A stretch of DNA of 15,028 nt, from contig JAKAKF010000270.1 in assembly GCA_021813595.1 (NCBI GenBank), forward strand, positions 1-15,028, written 5' to 3'. Shown here piece after piece: positions 8,514 through 15,028 of the stretch (position 1 is the stretch's first letter; each line of letters opens with the position of its first letter). The position numbers were made by a program, and so were the translations under genes. The notes under the pieces were generated by a model that saw nothing but the letters and a program-made list of their open reading frames with translations, had not been told where the DNA came from and ran no database searches. Source of the stretch: a bacterium. GTDB taxonomy: Bacteria > SZUA-79 > Acidulodesulfobacterales > Acidulodesulfobacteraceae.

Positions 8514-9029
8514 ATGGGATTTTTAAGTAAATTATTATTTAAAAATAAGACGCAAAGTATTGTTAGCGGCAATAGCGATTCTGTCTTAATAAAGGGAGAT
8601 GAATTAAAGCGCTCCGTTGACGAGGTATTTGGAAGAAGTTTATTCGTCAGGCTTGTGGACGGCGGCTCCTGCAATGCCTGTGAAAACGAGCTTGCCGCCC
8701 TTTCCAACCCTTATTACGATTTAGAAAGATTCGGCATAAAGTTTGTCGCTTCTCCGAAGCATGCGGATGTTATTATGGTAACCGGCTGCATAACAAGAAA
8801 TATGCTTAATCCGCTGTTAAAGACTTATGAAAATATTCCGGCGCCCAAGTTTGTGATTACGGCGGGCGATTGTCCCGAAAACGGCGGACCATTTAAAGAT
8901 TCCTATTCGGTATGCGGTCCGGTTTCAAAATATTTAACGGTCGCGATGAATATAAAAGGGTGTCCGCCCGAACCGGAAGCTATAATATCCGGATTTTTAA
9001 AATTTATGGATATGCTGAAAACTTCTTAA
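8514..9029 (+). CDS. NuoB/HycG/HyfI-type [4Fe-4S] small subunit (EhrS)
   Basis: This 171-residue soluble iron-sulfur subunit carries the cluster equivalent to complex I N2, or the proximal cluster of membrane-bound hydrogenases. Ligands are visible as C53-N-A-C56 (GGSCNACENE), C120 (AGDCPENGGPF) and C150 (KGCPPEPEAI). The C-x2-C spacing is the hydrogenase form rather than the adjacent CC of NuoB. Extra cysteines occur at C92 and C134. The first 40 residues are a basic, polar extension without a clear match. It starts 37 bases after the large-subunit gene and is the last gene of the six-gene operon. No convincing terminator follows. With its cluster intact but the Ni site next door absent, it could pass electrons to an unknown acceptor site at the large/small/NuoH interface. 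Confidence 0.92.
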   Translation: MGFLSKLLFKNKTQSIVSGNSDSVLIKGDELKRSVDEVFGRSLFVRLVDGGSCNACENELAALSNPYYDLERFGIKFVASPKHADVIMVTGCITRNMLNPLLKTYENIPAPKFVITAGDCPENGGPFKDSYSVCGPVSKYLTVAMNIKGCPPEPEAIISGFLKFMDMLKTS

Positions 9030-9179
9030 ATTCATACTGAATTAGCGCTTCTTTTTTGTCCTTTCGTTTATCCTCGTCGAAAAATTGTAAGTTTCCGCAT
9101 AGCACCCGCCAGCAAATAATTTCCTCATTAAATTTATCGCCGGGTACCGGTTTGATTTCTGAATTTATGCCTGTTTATG

Positions 9180-9188
9180 TGCTATAAT
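9180..9188 (+). promoter_or_regulatory. Extended -10 promoter for the formate dehydrogenase genes
   Basis: TGCTATAAT carries a perfect -10 hexamer (9183-9188) with the extended TG. No good -35 box is visible at 16-18 bp, as expected for extended -10 promoters. It lies in the only sizeable gap between the Ehr genes and the NuoE-NuoF fusion gene, giving a leader of about 55 bases to the ATG at 9252. A background of TATA-like repeats (9189-9230) makes a chance match possible. Confidence 0.5.
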
Positions 9189-9251
9189 TTAATATAATTA
9201 CCGAATATATTATATATAAATAATATAAAATTGGAAATATTATATAGCGCA

Positions 9252-11069
9252 ATGGAAAAGCAGGGTAAATTGATTTTGCGTTTGACCGAAGAAGCTAAAG
9301 GCGGGCAGGGCTCTTTGTTTTATATATTGAACGGTATAAATGAAGAGATTGGTTATATACCCGAAGATGCCGTATCGCAGGTAGCCGAAAGCCTTAATAT
9401 CTCTAAGGCTGAAGTTTACGGTTTTCTAAGTTTTTTTAGAAATTATAAAACGGATGCCGCAGATAATAAGATTTATCATAAAATTGTCGTCTGCAAGTCT
9501 GAAAGCTGTGAAGCGGCCGGTTCAAAACAATTATTGGAACATATAAAAACAAGCTTAAATCTGGATTTCGGCAAACGCAGTCCAGACGGAAAATATTTTT
9601 TAGATTACGTTTATTGTTTCGGACATTGCGCCGCCTCTCCGGCAGTTATGGTGGACGGGTTGTTATATGAAAAAGTTACGTCCGAAGCATTCGACGAAAT
9701 AATAAAAATGATTTCCGTGCCTATTAAGAATTTAGTTTCCGTTAATCCCGCCGATTTTAAAAAACCGGAAAATTATATAGATGCGAATGTGTCCGAAATA
9801 GTAAAGGATGGCGAACTGCTTGTATTTAAAAGGTGCGGTAATATAAATCCATTATCCTCCCTTGATTACGTGAATGCAGGCGGGTTTAGCGCATTAAAAA
9901 GAGTCATAGATGAAATTAAAAGCGCAGGAGACGAAGGTAGAACCTTATTCATTAATGAACTGAAACGTTCTAAACTCAGAGGCAGGGGCGGGGCTGGATT
10001 TCCAACGGGCATTAAGTGGGAAACCGTTTTCAAAGAACAATCCAAAGATAAATATATAATATGCAATGCCGACGAAGGCGATTCGGGAGCCTATGCCGAC
10101 AGAATTTTGTTGGAAAACGACCCGCTCTCGGTTATGGAGGGGATGGTTATTGCAGGCTTAATAGCAGGAGCTAAATCAGGTTTTATTTATTTAAGGGCGG
10201 AATATGCAACGGCTAAGTTTATAGTCGAGAGCGCTATTGATTTATTGAGAAAAACCGGTTATCTCGGCAAAGATATTTTAGGCTCCGGTTTGGAATTCGA
10301 TATTAATTTAATAGTCGGCGGAGGCAGCTATGTTTGCGGAGAAGAAACAGCGTTAATGGAAAGCATCGAGAACAGAAGGGGAATGGTTAGGCAGAGGCCT
10401 CCGGTTCCGGCGGTAAGCGGTTTATACGGTAAACCTACCGTATTAAACAACGTATTGACGTTTGCTTATGCCGTTTTTATCTTATCGCCGCTAAAAGACA
10501 ACCAGCTTCATATTTCAAATTTAGAATATTTTCTATCTTTAGGTACGGAAAATTCTAAGGGCGCGATGCCTTTTCAGGTTTCCGGAGCGGTTAAAAATCC
10601 CGGAATTTTTGAATTGCCCTTCGGCGTTACCCTGAGAGAACTTTTAAATCTTGCAGACGCATACGAAACCGCAAAAATGGTTCAGGTGGGCGGTCCTCTT
10701 GGCGCATATTTTCCGTTAAGCGGCGAGTTTCTAGATTTGAAGCTTTCCTATGAAGACATGTCCGAAAAAGGGGGCATTTTAGGTCACGGCGGCATTGTTG
10801 TTTTCGATAACTCTGCGGATATGGAATACAGGCTTTTGAACTCTTTGGATTTTTTTATAGACGAATCCTGCGGCAAATGCGCTCCCTGCAGAATTGGAAC
10901 GATAAGAATTAAAGAACTGTTCGAAAGAGTTTTGAAAAAACAAAATATCGAAGAAAATTTGAAAATTATAGACGAGATTTTAGAATCCATGAAACATCTT
11001 TCTCTTTGCGGATTCGGTTCGGGCGTGCATATGCCCGTTAGAAGCCTGCCGGCTTATTATAAAAATTAA
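9252..11069 (+). CDS. NuoE-NuoF fusion: NAD-reducing subunit of formate dehydrogenase (FdsG-FdsB type)
   Basis: This 605-residue flavoprotein passes electrons between NAD(H) and the formate dehydrogenase subunit encoded next. The N-terminal NuoE/FdsG thioredoxin-like [2Fe-2S] domain (about 1-150) has C81-x4-C86 and C122-x3-C126. A short linker leads to the NuoF/FdsB domain with GRGGAGFPTGIKWE (from 244), CNADEGDSGAY, GGGSYVCGEETAL (from 356) and the SCGKCAPCRIGT cluster site (C540, C543, C546, with C586 as fourth ligand). These are FMN-, NADH- and [4Fe-4S]-binding elements. The protein ends soon after C586 without the extra ferredoxin domain of bifurcating HydB/HndC enzymes, so simple NAD coupling is favoured. 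The layout resembles HoxF. The start is uncertain: a TTG at 9231 would add seven residues but has no ribosome-binding site, while GGAA lies 15 bases before the ATG at 9252. Confidence 0.92.
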   Translation: MEKQGKLILRLTEEAKGGQGSLFYILNGINEEIGYIPEDAVSQVAESLNISKAEVYGFLSFFRNYKTDAADNKIYHKIVVCKSESCEAAGSKQLLEHIKTSLNLDFGKRSPDGKYFLDYVYCFGHCAASPAVMVDGLLYEKVTSEAFDEIIKMISVPIKNLVSVNPADFKKPENYIDANVSEIVKDGELLVFKRCGNINPLSSLDYVNAGGFSALKRVIDEIKSAGDEGRTLFINELKRSKLRGRGGAGFPTGIKWETVFKEQSKDKYIICNADEGDSGAYADRILLENDPLSVMEGMVIAGLIAGAKSGFIYLRAEYATAKFIVESAIDLLRKTGYLGKDILGSGLEFDINLIVGGGSYVCGEETALMESIENRRGMVRQRPPVPAVSGLYGKPTVLNNVLTFAYAVFILSPLKDNQLHISNLEYFLSLGTENSKGAMPFQVSGAVKNPGIFELPFGVTLRELLNLADAYETAKMVQVGGPLGAYFPLSGEFLDLKLSYEDMSEKGGILGHGGIVVFDNSADMEYRLLNSLDFFIDESCGKCAPCRIGTIRIKELFERVLKKQNIEENLKIIDEILESMKHLSLCGFGSGVHMPVRSLPAYYKN

Positions 11070-11088
11070 TTTATTTAAAAAATAAAAA

Positions 11089-14076
11089 ATGAACGACGAA
11101 AACGAAATTTGTAAAGACAGGGTAAAAATTGAAATAGACGGCAATATCGTTAATACCGAGCAGGGCAGTACGGTATTGCAAGCCGCGAAACAAAACGGCA
11201 TTTACATTCCTTCCCTTTGCGATTACAGCGGATTGCTTCCTTACGGCTCATGCAGGGTTTGCGGCGTTATCGTCGAAGGAAAAAAAGGATACTTGCCGTC
11301 ATGTTCCTTATATGCGGAAAGCGGAATGAAAATAAAAACCTTTTCGGACGAACTTTTTTCTTATAAAAAAACTCTAATGGAGCTATACCTTTCCGACCAT
11401 CCAAACGACTGCCTTACCTGTTTTAAAAACGGAATATGCGAACTTCAGACCGCGGCTTCTTATTTCGGCTTAAGCGGCATAAGATTCAGGGGGAAAAGCC
11501 ATTTAAATCTTCCGGTTGACAATTCCAACCCGTATTTTTTATTCGACCCCAAAAGGTGCATAGTCTGCGCAAGATGCGTCAGAGCGTGCGCAGAAATTCA
11601 GGGTAATTTTGCTCTTACGGTTGCAGGAAGAGGCTTTAATTCCTTTATAAAAGCAGGCTGGGGCAAAGAAAACAGTTTTTTCAATTCCGAATGCGTTTCC
11701 TGCGGCGCGTGCGTAAAAGCCTGTCCTACGGGGGCTCTTATCGAGAAAGGAGTTGCGGAATACGGCAAGCCTTTTAAAAAAACAAGAACGACCTGCGGCT
11801 ACTGCGGGGTAGGATGTTCGTTTAACGTGGAAACAAAAGGAGATAAAATCATAAGAGCGGTTCCCGTTGACGAAAGCCTTTCAAACTATGGACATTCCTG
11901 CATTAAAGGCAGGTTTTCCTTTGGCTATGCCAAGAGCGGCGAGAGGCTTAAATATCCTCTTATAAGGGAAAATTTAGGTTTGCCTTTAAAGGAGGTTTCA
12001 TGGGAAGAAGCTTTTGTTTTTGTTGCGAAAAAGTTTAAGGGAATTCAGGAAAAATATGGAATAAATGCGATAGGCGCAATAAGTTCTTCGAGGTGTACAA
12101 ATGAAGAAAATTATTTAATGCAGAAACTTGTAAGAGCAGCTTTTAGTAACAACAACATCGATACGTGCGCGAGGGTTTGCCATCAGCCTACCGGTTACGG
12201 ACTTGGAGTTGCATTCGGCGCCGGAGCGGGAACGCAGGATTTAAGTTCGGCGTTTGAATCCGACGTTATAATGGTTATCGGCTCAAACCCTACGGAAGCC
12301 CATCCGGTAGTCGGTTCGTTCATTAGAAAAACGGCGCGTCTGGGGGCAGAGATTATAGTAATAGACCCCAGAAAAACCGAGGTTTCAAAATCGCCTCATA
12401 TAGCCGCGCGTTACCACTTAAGGCCGCTTCCCGGCACAAACGTGATACTTCTTAATGCAATGGCCCATTATATTTTAAAAGAAAATTTAATTAAAAAAGA
12501 TTTTATAGAAAAAAGATGCGACGAGGAATCCTTCAGGTTATGGAAGGATTTTATAATAAATGAAACAAACTCGCCGGAAGCGGCATCAAAAATCAGCGGC
12601 GTTCCAAAAGAAGACATAGAGGGCGCCGCCGGCCTTTATGCTAAAGCGGGCAAGGCTTCGATATTTTACGGTCTTGGCGTAACCGAACATTTACAGGGTT
12701 CTACCGGAGTTCTTGCCATAGCAAATTTAGCTATGGTTTGCGGAAATATCGGCAAAAAAGGCGTAGGCGTCAGCCCTTTGAGAGGGCAGAATAACGTGCA
12801 GGGAGCGGCGGATATGGGGGCGGAACCTTCTTCCCTGCCCGGCTACAGACATATTTCCGACGAAAAGGCGAGGGCGGTATTTGAAAAAATCTGGGACGTA
12901 AAATTAGACGGCGTTCCTGGCATGAGGCTTCCGGATATGTTAAGGGGCGGCTTAGACGGTAGATTTAAGGGAATATATATAATGGGGGAAGATATAGTTC
13001 AGACAGACCCTGATTCCAACAGGATTATCGAATCTTTAAGCAATATGGAAACGGTTGTGGTGCACGATTTATTTAAAACTTCAACTGCCGAGTATGCGCA
13101 TGTTTTGCTTCCGGGTTCGTCTTTTCTTGAAAAAGACGGGACTTTTACTAACTGGGAGAGGCGGATGCAGAGGGTAAGGATGGTTATAGAACCTATTGCC
13201 GGGTTGCAGGACTGGCAGGTAATTGCAGGAATTTCAGGGGCTATGGGGTATGAAATGCCTTACGGACATCCTTCCGAAATAATGAACGAAATCGCCCTTA
13301 CGACGCCTCAATTTGCGGGGGTTAGCTACGATTTATTAGAAAAAAACGGTTCGATGCAGTGGCCGGTTAATGCCGAAAATTCGGGCGGCACGCCAATTCT
13401 TCATAAAGATAAATTTGCGCGCGGTAAAGGCAGGTTTATGATTACTAAATTTATCGGTTCTAAAGACGCTGTATCGGAAGAATATCCTTTTATTTTGACG
13501 ACAGTAAGAAACCTTTACCAGTATAACTGTTCCAATAATACCCGCAGGAGTTTTAACAGTCTGTGGTACGGGCGGGATGTCATAGAAGTTTGCGGAGAAG
13601 ATGCTGAAAAACTCGACATAAAGGACGGCAACCTTGTTCTTGTTAAAAGCAAAAAAGGCGCCGTTACGCTTAATGCGAAAATAAGCGGCAGGGTTATGCC
13701 CGGCGTAGTTGCCACTACCTTTCATTTCCCCGAATTTAAAACCAACATCTTAACGAGCGAATATGCCGACTGGTCCACGGAAACCCCGGAATATAAAGTA
13801 ACGGCGGTTTCTATAAGTAAAGCCGAAGGCCCTTTTGCTTCGCGTGAATTCAAACCGTTATTAAAAGGAAACGATGAAATCAAGTCGATGTTTTTAGATA
13901 TTTGCAGAATTTTTTCGCCGTATCCGGCAGATATTGCGGCAGGAGAGGTTCAAAACCATATCGACAAATACTGGGAACCGGTTTTACGGATAAAATTGTT
14001 TGAAATTTACGGTGGAAATGAAATTAATTTTAAAACTGTTATAAAAGAGGTTATCGGTAATCTAACTAACAATTAA
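11089..14076 (+). CDS. Formate dehydrogenase catalytic subunit with NuoG-like N-terminus and FdsD-like tail (FdsA type)
   Basis: This 995-residue cytosolic molybdo/tungsto-enzyme oxidises formate to CO2. Domains in order are a [2Fe-2S] ferredoxin (C44, C55, C58, C72), a His-Cys [4Fe-4S] site (H104-x3-C108-x2-C111-x5-C117) and two [4Fe-4S] sites (C157/160/163/167 and C202/205/208/212). The MopB catalytic domain follows with its own cluster (C236, C239, C243, C271). The active-site motif ARVCHQPTG has Mo-ligating C364 and H365, encoded TGC, so it is not a selenoprotein. RGQNNVQGAADMG is specific to formate dehydrogenases. A C-terminal molydop-binding domain spans roughly 790-915. The last 65 residues (929-993, with VQNHIDKYWEPVLR) resemble the separate delta subunit FdsD. 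It lies 19 bases after the NuoE-NuoF fusion gene. No Shine-Dalgarno is visible, only an A-rich leader. Confidence 0.95.
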   Translation: MNDENEICKDRVKIEIDGNIVNTEQGSTVLQAAKQNGIYIPSLCDYSGLLPYGSCRVCGVIVEGKKGYLPSCSLYAESGMKIKTFSDELFSYKKTLMELYLSDHPNDCLTCFKNGICELQTAASYFGLSGIRFRGKSHLNLPVDNSNPYFLFDPKRCIVCARCVRACAEIQGNFALTVAGRGFNSFIKAGWGKENSFFNSECVSCGACVKACPTGALIEKGVAEYGKPFKKTRTTCGYCGVGCSFNVETKGDKIIRAVPVDESLSNYGHSCIKGRFSFGYAKSGERLKYPLIRENLGLPLKEVSWEEAFVFVAKKFKGIQEKYGINAIGAISSSRCTNEENYLMQKLVRAAFSNNNIDTCARVCHQPTGYGLGVAFGAGAGTQDLSSAFESDVIMVIGSNPTEAHPVVGSFIRKTARLGAEIIVIDPRKTEVSKSPHIAARYHLRPLPGTNVILLNAMAHYILKENLIKKDFIEKRCDEESFRLWKDFIINETNSPEAASKISGVPKEDIEGAAGLYAKAGKASIFYGLGVTEHLQGSTGVLAIANLAMVCGNIGKKGVGVSPLRGQNNVQGAADMGAEPSSLPGYRHISDEKARAVFEKIWDVKLDGVPGMRLPDMLRGGLDGRFKGIYIMGEDIVQTDPDSNRIIESLSNMETVVVHDLFKTSTAEYAHVLLPGSSFLEKDGTFTNWERRMQRVRMVIEPIAGLQDWQVIAGISGAMGYEMPYGHPSEIMNEIALTTPQFAGVSYDLLEKNGSMQWPVNAENSGGTPILHKDKFARGKGRFMITKFIGSKDAVSEEYPFILTTVRNLYQYNCSNNTRRSFNSLWYGRDVIEVCGEDAEKLDIKDGNLVLVKSKKGAVTLNAKISGRVMPGVVATTFHFPEFKTNILTSEYADWSTETPEYKVTAVSISKAEGPFASREFKPLLKGNDEIKSMFLDICRIFSPYPADIAAGEVQNHIDKYWEPVLRIKLFEIYGGNEINFKTVIKEVIGNLTNN

Positions 14077-14080
14077 ACTT

Positions 14081-14104
14081 ATTATGTTTCACGTGAAACA
14101 TAAT
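14081..14104. promoter_or_regulatory. parS: parS-type ParB-binding site (perfect 24-bp palindrome)
   Basis: The core at 14085-14100, TGTTTCACGTGAAACA, is identical to the widely conserved bacterial parS consensus. It is embedded in a perfect palindrome extended by four A/T pairs on each side. It lies in the 52-bp gap between convergent genes, where a chromosome-partition site interferes least with transcription. ParB binds such sites and spreads to organise segregation, and they usually cluster near the replication origin. No parA or parB is in the window. The palindrome could also fold as a hairpin and help end transcription, but no strong U-tract follows. Confidence 0.88.
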
Positions 14105-14128
14105 TTTAAATATATAAATCGTTTGATT

Positions 14129-15028
14129 TTATTCGATGACCGCATACTTTCTTAAATTATCAAGCCTCTTGCCTTTTATGCCCAAGTCTTCCAGATGCTT
14201 TATCTTACCGTGACGGCGCATTTTAATTATTATGTCGGCGGTAACGGGTCCTATTCCCGGAACCCTGAGTAGTGATTCTTCGTCAGCCTTATTAATTCTG
14301 ACCGGATAAAATTCCGGATGACGACCTGCCCACGTCTCTTTCGGGTCTTTATCAAGATCTAAATTACCCGATTCGTTTAAAACAATATCGTCGCCGGAGA
14401 ACCGGTATTTCCTTATAAGATAATCGACCTGATAAAGGCGGTGTTCGCGCATAAAAATTTGCTCCGGCGTAGAATCGGTTTTTTGTTCCCCGGGTATGGA
14501 ATAGTGACCGAGACCTTTTTGATATGCCGAAAAATAAACTCTTTGAAAATTAAGTTTTTTGTAAAGTCCGAACATATATCTTATTATTTCTGAATCGGTT
14601 TCGTTTGAAGCGCCGACTATAAACTGCGTTGTCGATTTTACCCCCGAAAATCTATTGCCTTTAGACGTCAACCTGCTGATAAGTTTTATCGGGCGGATTA
14701 TGTCTTCTATGTAATTTTTTTTATCGGAAAGTAAATCAAACCTTTCTTTGCCCGGTGTTTCTATATTAAGCGATACTGCGCTTGCAAGAGATATAGAATC
14801 TTCTATGGCCGCATCTGATGCGCCGGGGATGATTTTTAGATGTATATATCCCTTATAACGGTGTTTATACCTTAATAGGCGGGAAACGGCATTAATTCTG
14901 CCCATTGTATAATCAGGATTATTGATTATACCCGAACTTAAAAAAAGACCGAATGCCATTTTCTTTTTAACATAAGCCATAAATAAGTCTGCCGTTTCTT
15001 CAGGCTTAAGAGTACATCTCTGTATATC
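14129..15028 (-). CDS. Radical SAM DNA-modification/repair-type protein, C-terminal part, 5' end outside window
   Basis: About 299 residues are visible. The frame stays open past the ATG at 14980 to the window edge, so the N-terminus, which should hold the CxxxCxxC cluster motif, is missing. The sequence matches the radical SAM family of about 400 residues that is genomically linked to uracil-DNA-glycosylase-like proteins and described as 'putative DNA modification/repair radical SAM protein'. Recognisable parts are SSGIINNPDYTM, YIHLKIIPGASD, the SLNIETP strand motif, STTQFIVGASNETD and RVYFSAYQKGLGH. Near the C-terminus is a helix-hairpin-helix DNA-binding motif (LLRVPGIGPVTADIIIKMRR). The N-terminal half of this family is the radical SAM barrel; the substrate is unknown. 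It converges on the formate dehydrogenase gene with the parS palindrome between them. Confidence 0.87.
   Translation of the reverse strand, partial: DIQRCTLKPEETADLFMAYVKKKMAFGLFLSSGIINNPDYTMGRINAVSRLLRYKHRYKGYIHLKIIPGASDAAIEDSISLASAVSLNIETPGKERFDLLSDKKNYIEDIIRPIKLISRLTSKGNRFSGVKSTTQFIVGASNETDSEIIRYMFGLYKKLNFQRVYFSAYQKGLGHYSIPGEQKTDSTPEQIFMREHRLYQVDYLIRKYRFSGDDIVLNESGNLDLDKDPKETWAGRHPEFYPVRINKADEESLLRVPGIGPVTADIIIKMRRHGKIKHLEDLGIKGKRLDNLRKYAVIE

Noticed and set aside
1912..9029. A formate hydrogenlyase or hydrogenase-4 producing H2
   Set aside because: The gene set looks like hyf/hyc next to a formate dehydrogenase, but the large subunit has no CxxC Ni-binding pairs, so H2 chemistry is not supported.
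1912..9029. A standard complex I (nuo) operon
   Set aside because: There is a HyfE-type subunit instead of NuoJ/NuoK and no NuoA or NuoI. The NuoH-like, NuoB-like (CxxC) and NuoC-D fused subunits are all of the hydrogenase form.
9140..9150. A palindrome-like CCGGGTACCGG as an operator or terminator
   Set aside because: The symmetry is imperfect and short, and no U-tract or repeated copy accompanies it.
9030..9251. A riboswitch or Fur/FNR-type operator in the spacer before the formate dehydrogenase genes
   Set aside because: No recognisable FNR-like TTGAT-N4-ATCAA box or structured aptamer pattern could be found by eye.
12178..12180. Selenocysteine at the formate dehydrogenase active site
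   Set aside because: The codon is TGC (Cys364), not an in-frame TGA, so this is the cysteine form.
13336..13725. A 129-codon open frame on the minus strand inside the formate dehydrogenase gene
   Set aside because: It lies wholly antisense to a well-conserved coding region, has no recognisable domain and no promoter. Other antisense frames in the window were rejected for the same reason.
1..15028. CRISPR arrays, insertion sequences, tRNA or rRNA genes
   Set aside because: No spaced direct repeats, transposase-like frames, terminal inverted repeats or tRNA-like cloverleaf segments were seen.

Overview
This is a 15 kb stretch of AT-rich bacterial DNA. It carries a redox-driven membrane complex, an NAD-type formate dehydrogenase, and two genes cut by the window edges. 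Extended -10 promoters, a canonical parS site and anaerobe-type respiratory genes point to a bacterium with an anaerobic or facultative metabolism. I cannot assign a taxon from the sequence. A Desulfobacterota/Deltaproteobacteria-like anaerobe is a guess, based mainly on the Ehr-type complex.

Layout. (1) Positions 1-1787, + strand: the C-terminal 595 residues of a molybdopterin oxidoreductase of unknown substrate, followed by a hairpin terminator. (2) 1821-9029, + strand: an extended -10 promoter and six tightly packed genes (hyfB-, hyfC-, hyfE-, hyfF-, hyfG/hycE- and hyfI/hycG-like). They form an energy-converting-hydrogenase-related (Ehr) complex: two antiporter-like pumps, a NuoH-like subunit, a HyfE-like subunit, a NuoC-NuoD fusion and a NuoB-like [4Fe-4S] subunit. 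All four cysteines that would hold the [NiFe] centre are replaced in the large subunit, so this is not a hydrogenase in the usual sense. (3) 9030-9251: a spacer with a second extended -10 promoter and a possible gene remnant on the minus strand. (4) 9252-14076, + strand: two genes that together encode an FdsGBAD-type NAD-dependent formate dehydrogenase. FdsG and FdsB are fused in the first gene, and FdsA carries an FdsD-like tail in the second. (5) 14081-14104: a perfect 24-bp palindrome containing an exact parS core, between convergent genes. (6) 14129-15028, - strand: the C-terminal part of a radical SAM protein of the DNA-modification/repair type, with a helix-hairpin-helix motif.

How it may work together. 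The formate dehydrogenase should oxidise formate and reduce NAD+ in the cytoplasm, or run in reverse. The Ehr complex keeps the ion-pumping residues and the proximal iron-sulfur cluster but has lost the hydrogen-activating site. It also lacks, in this window, the HyfH/NuoI-like ferredoxin subunit that normally wires such complexes to a dehydrogenase. Its electron donor and acceptor are therefore open questions. The adjacency suggests, but does not prove, a formate- or NADH-linked ion pump.
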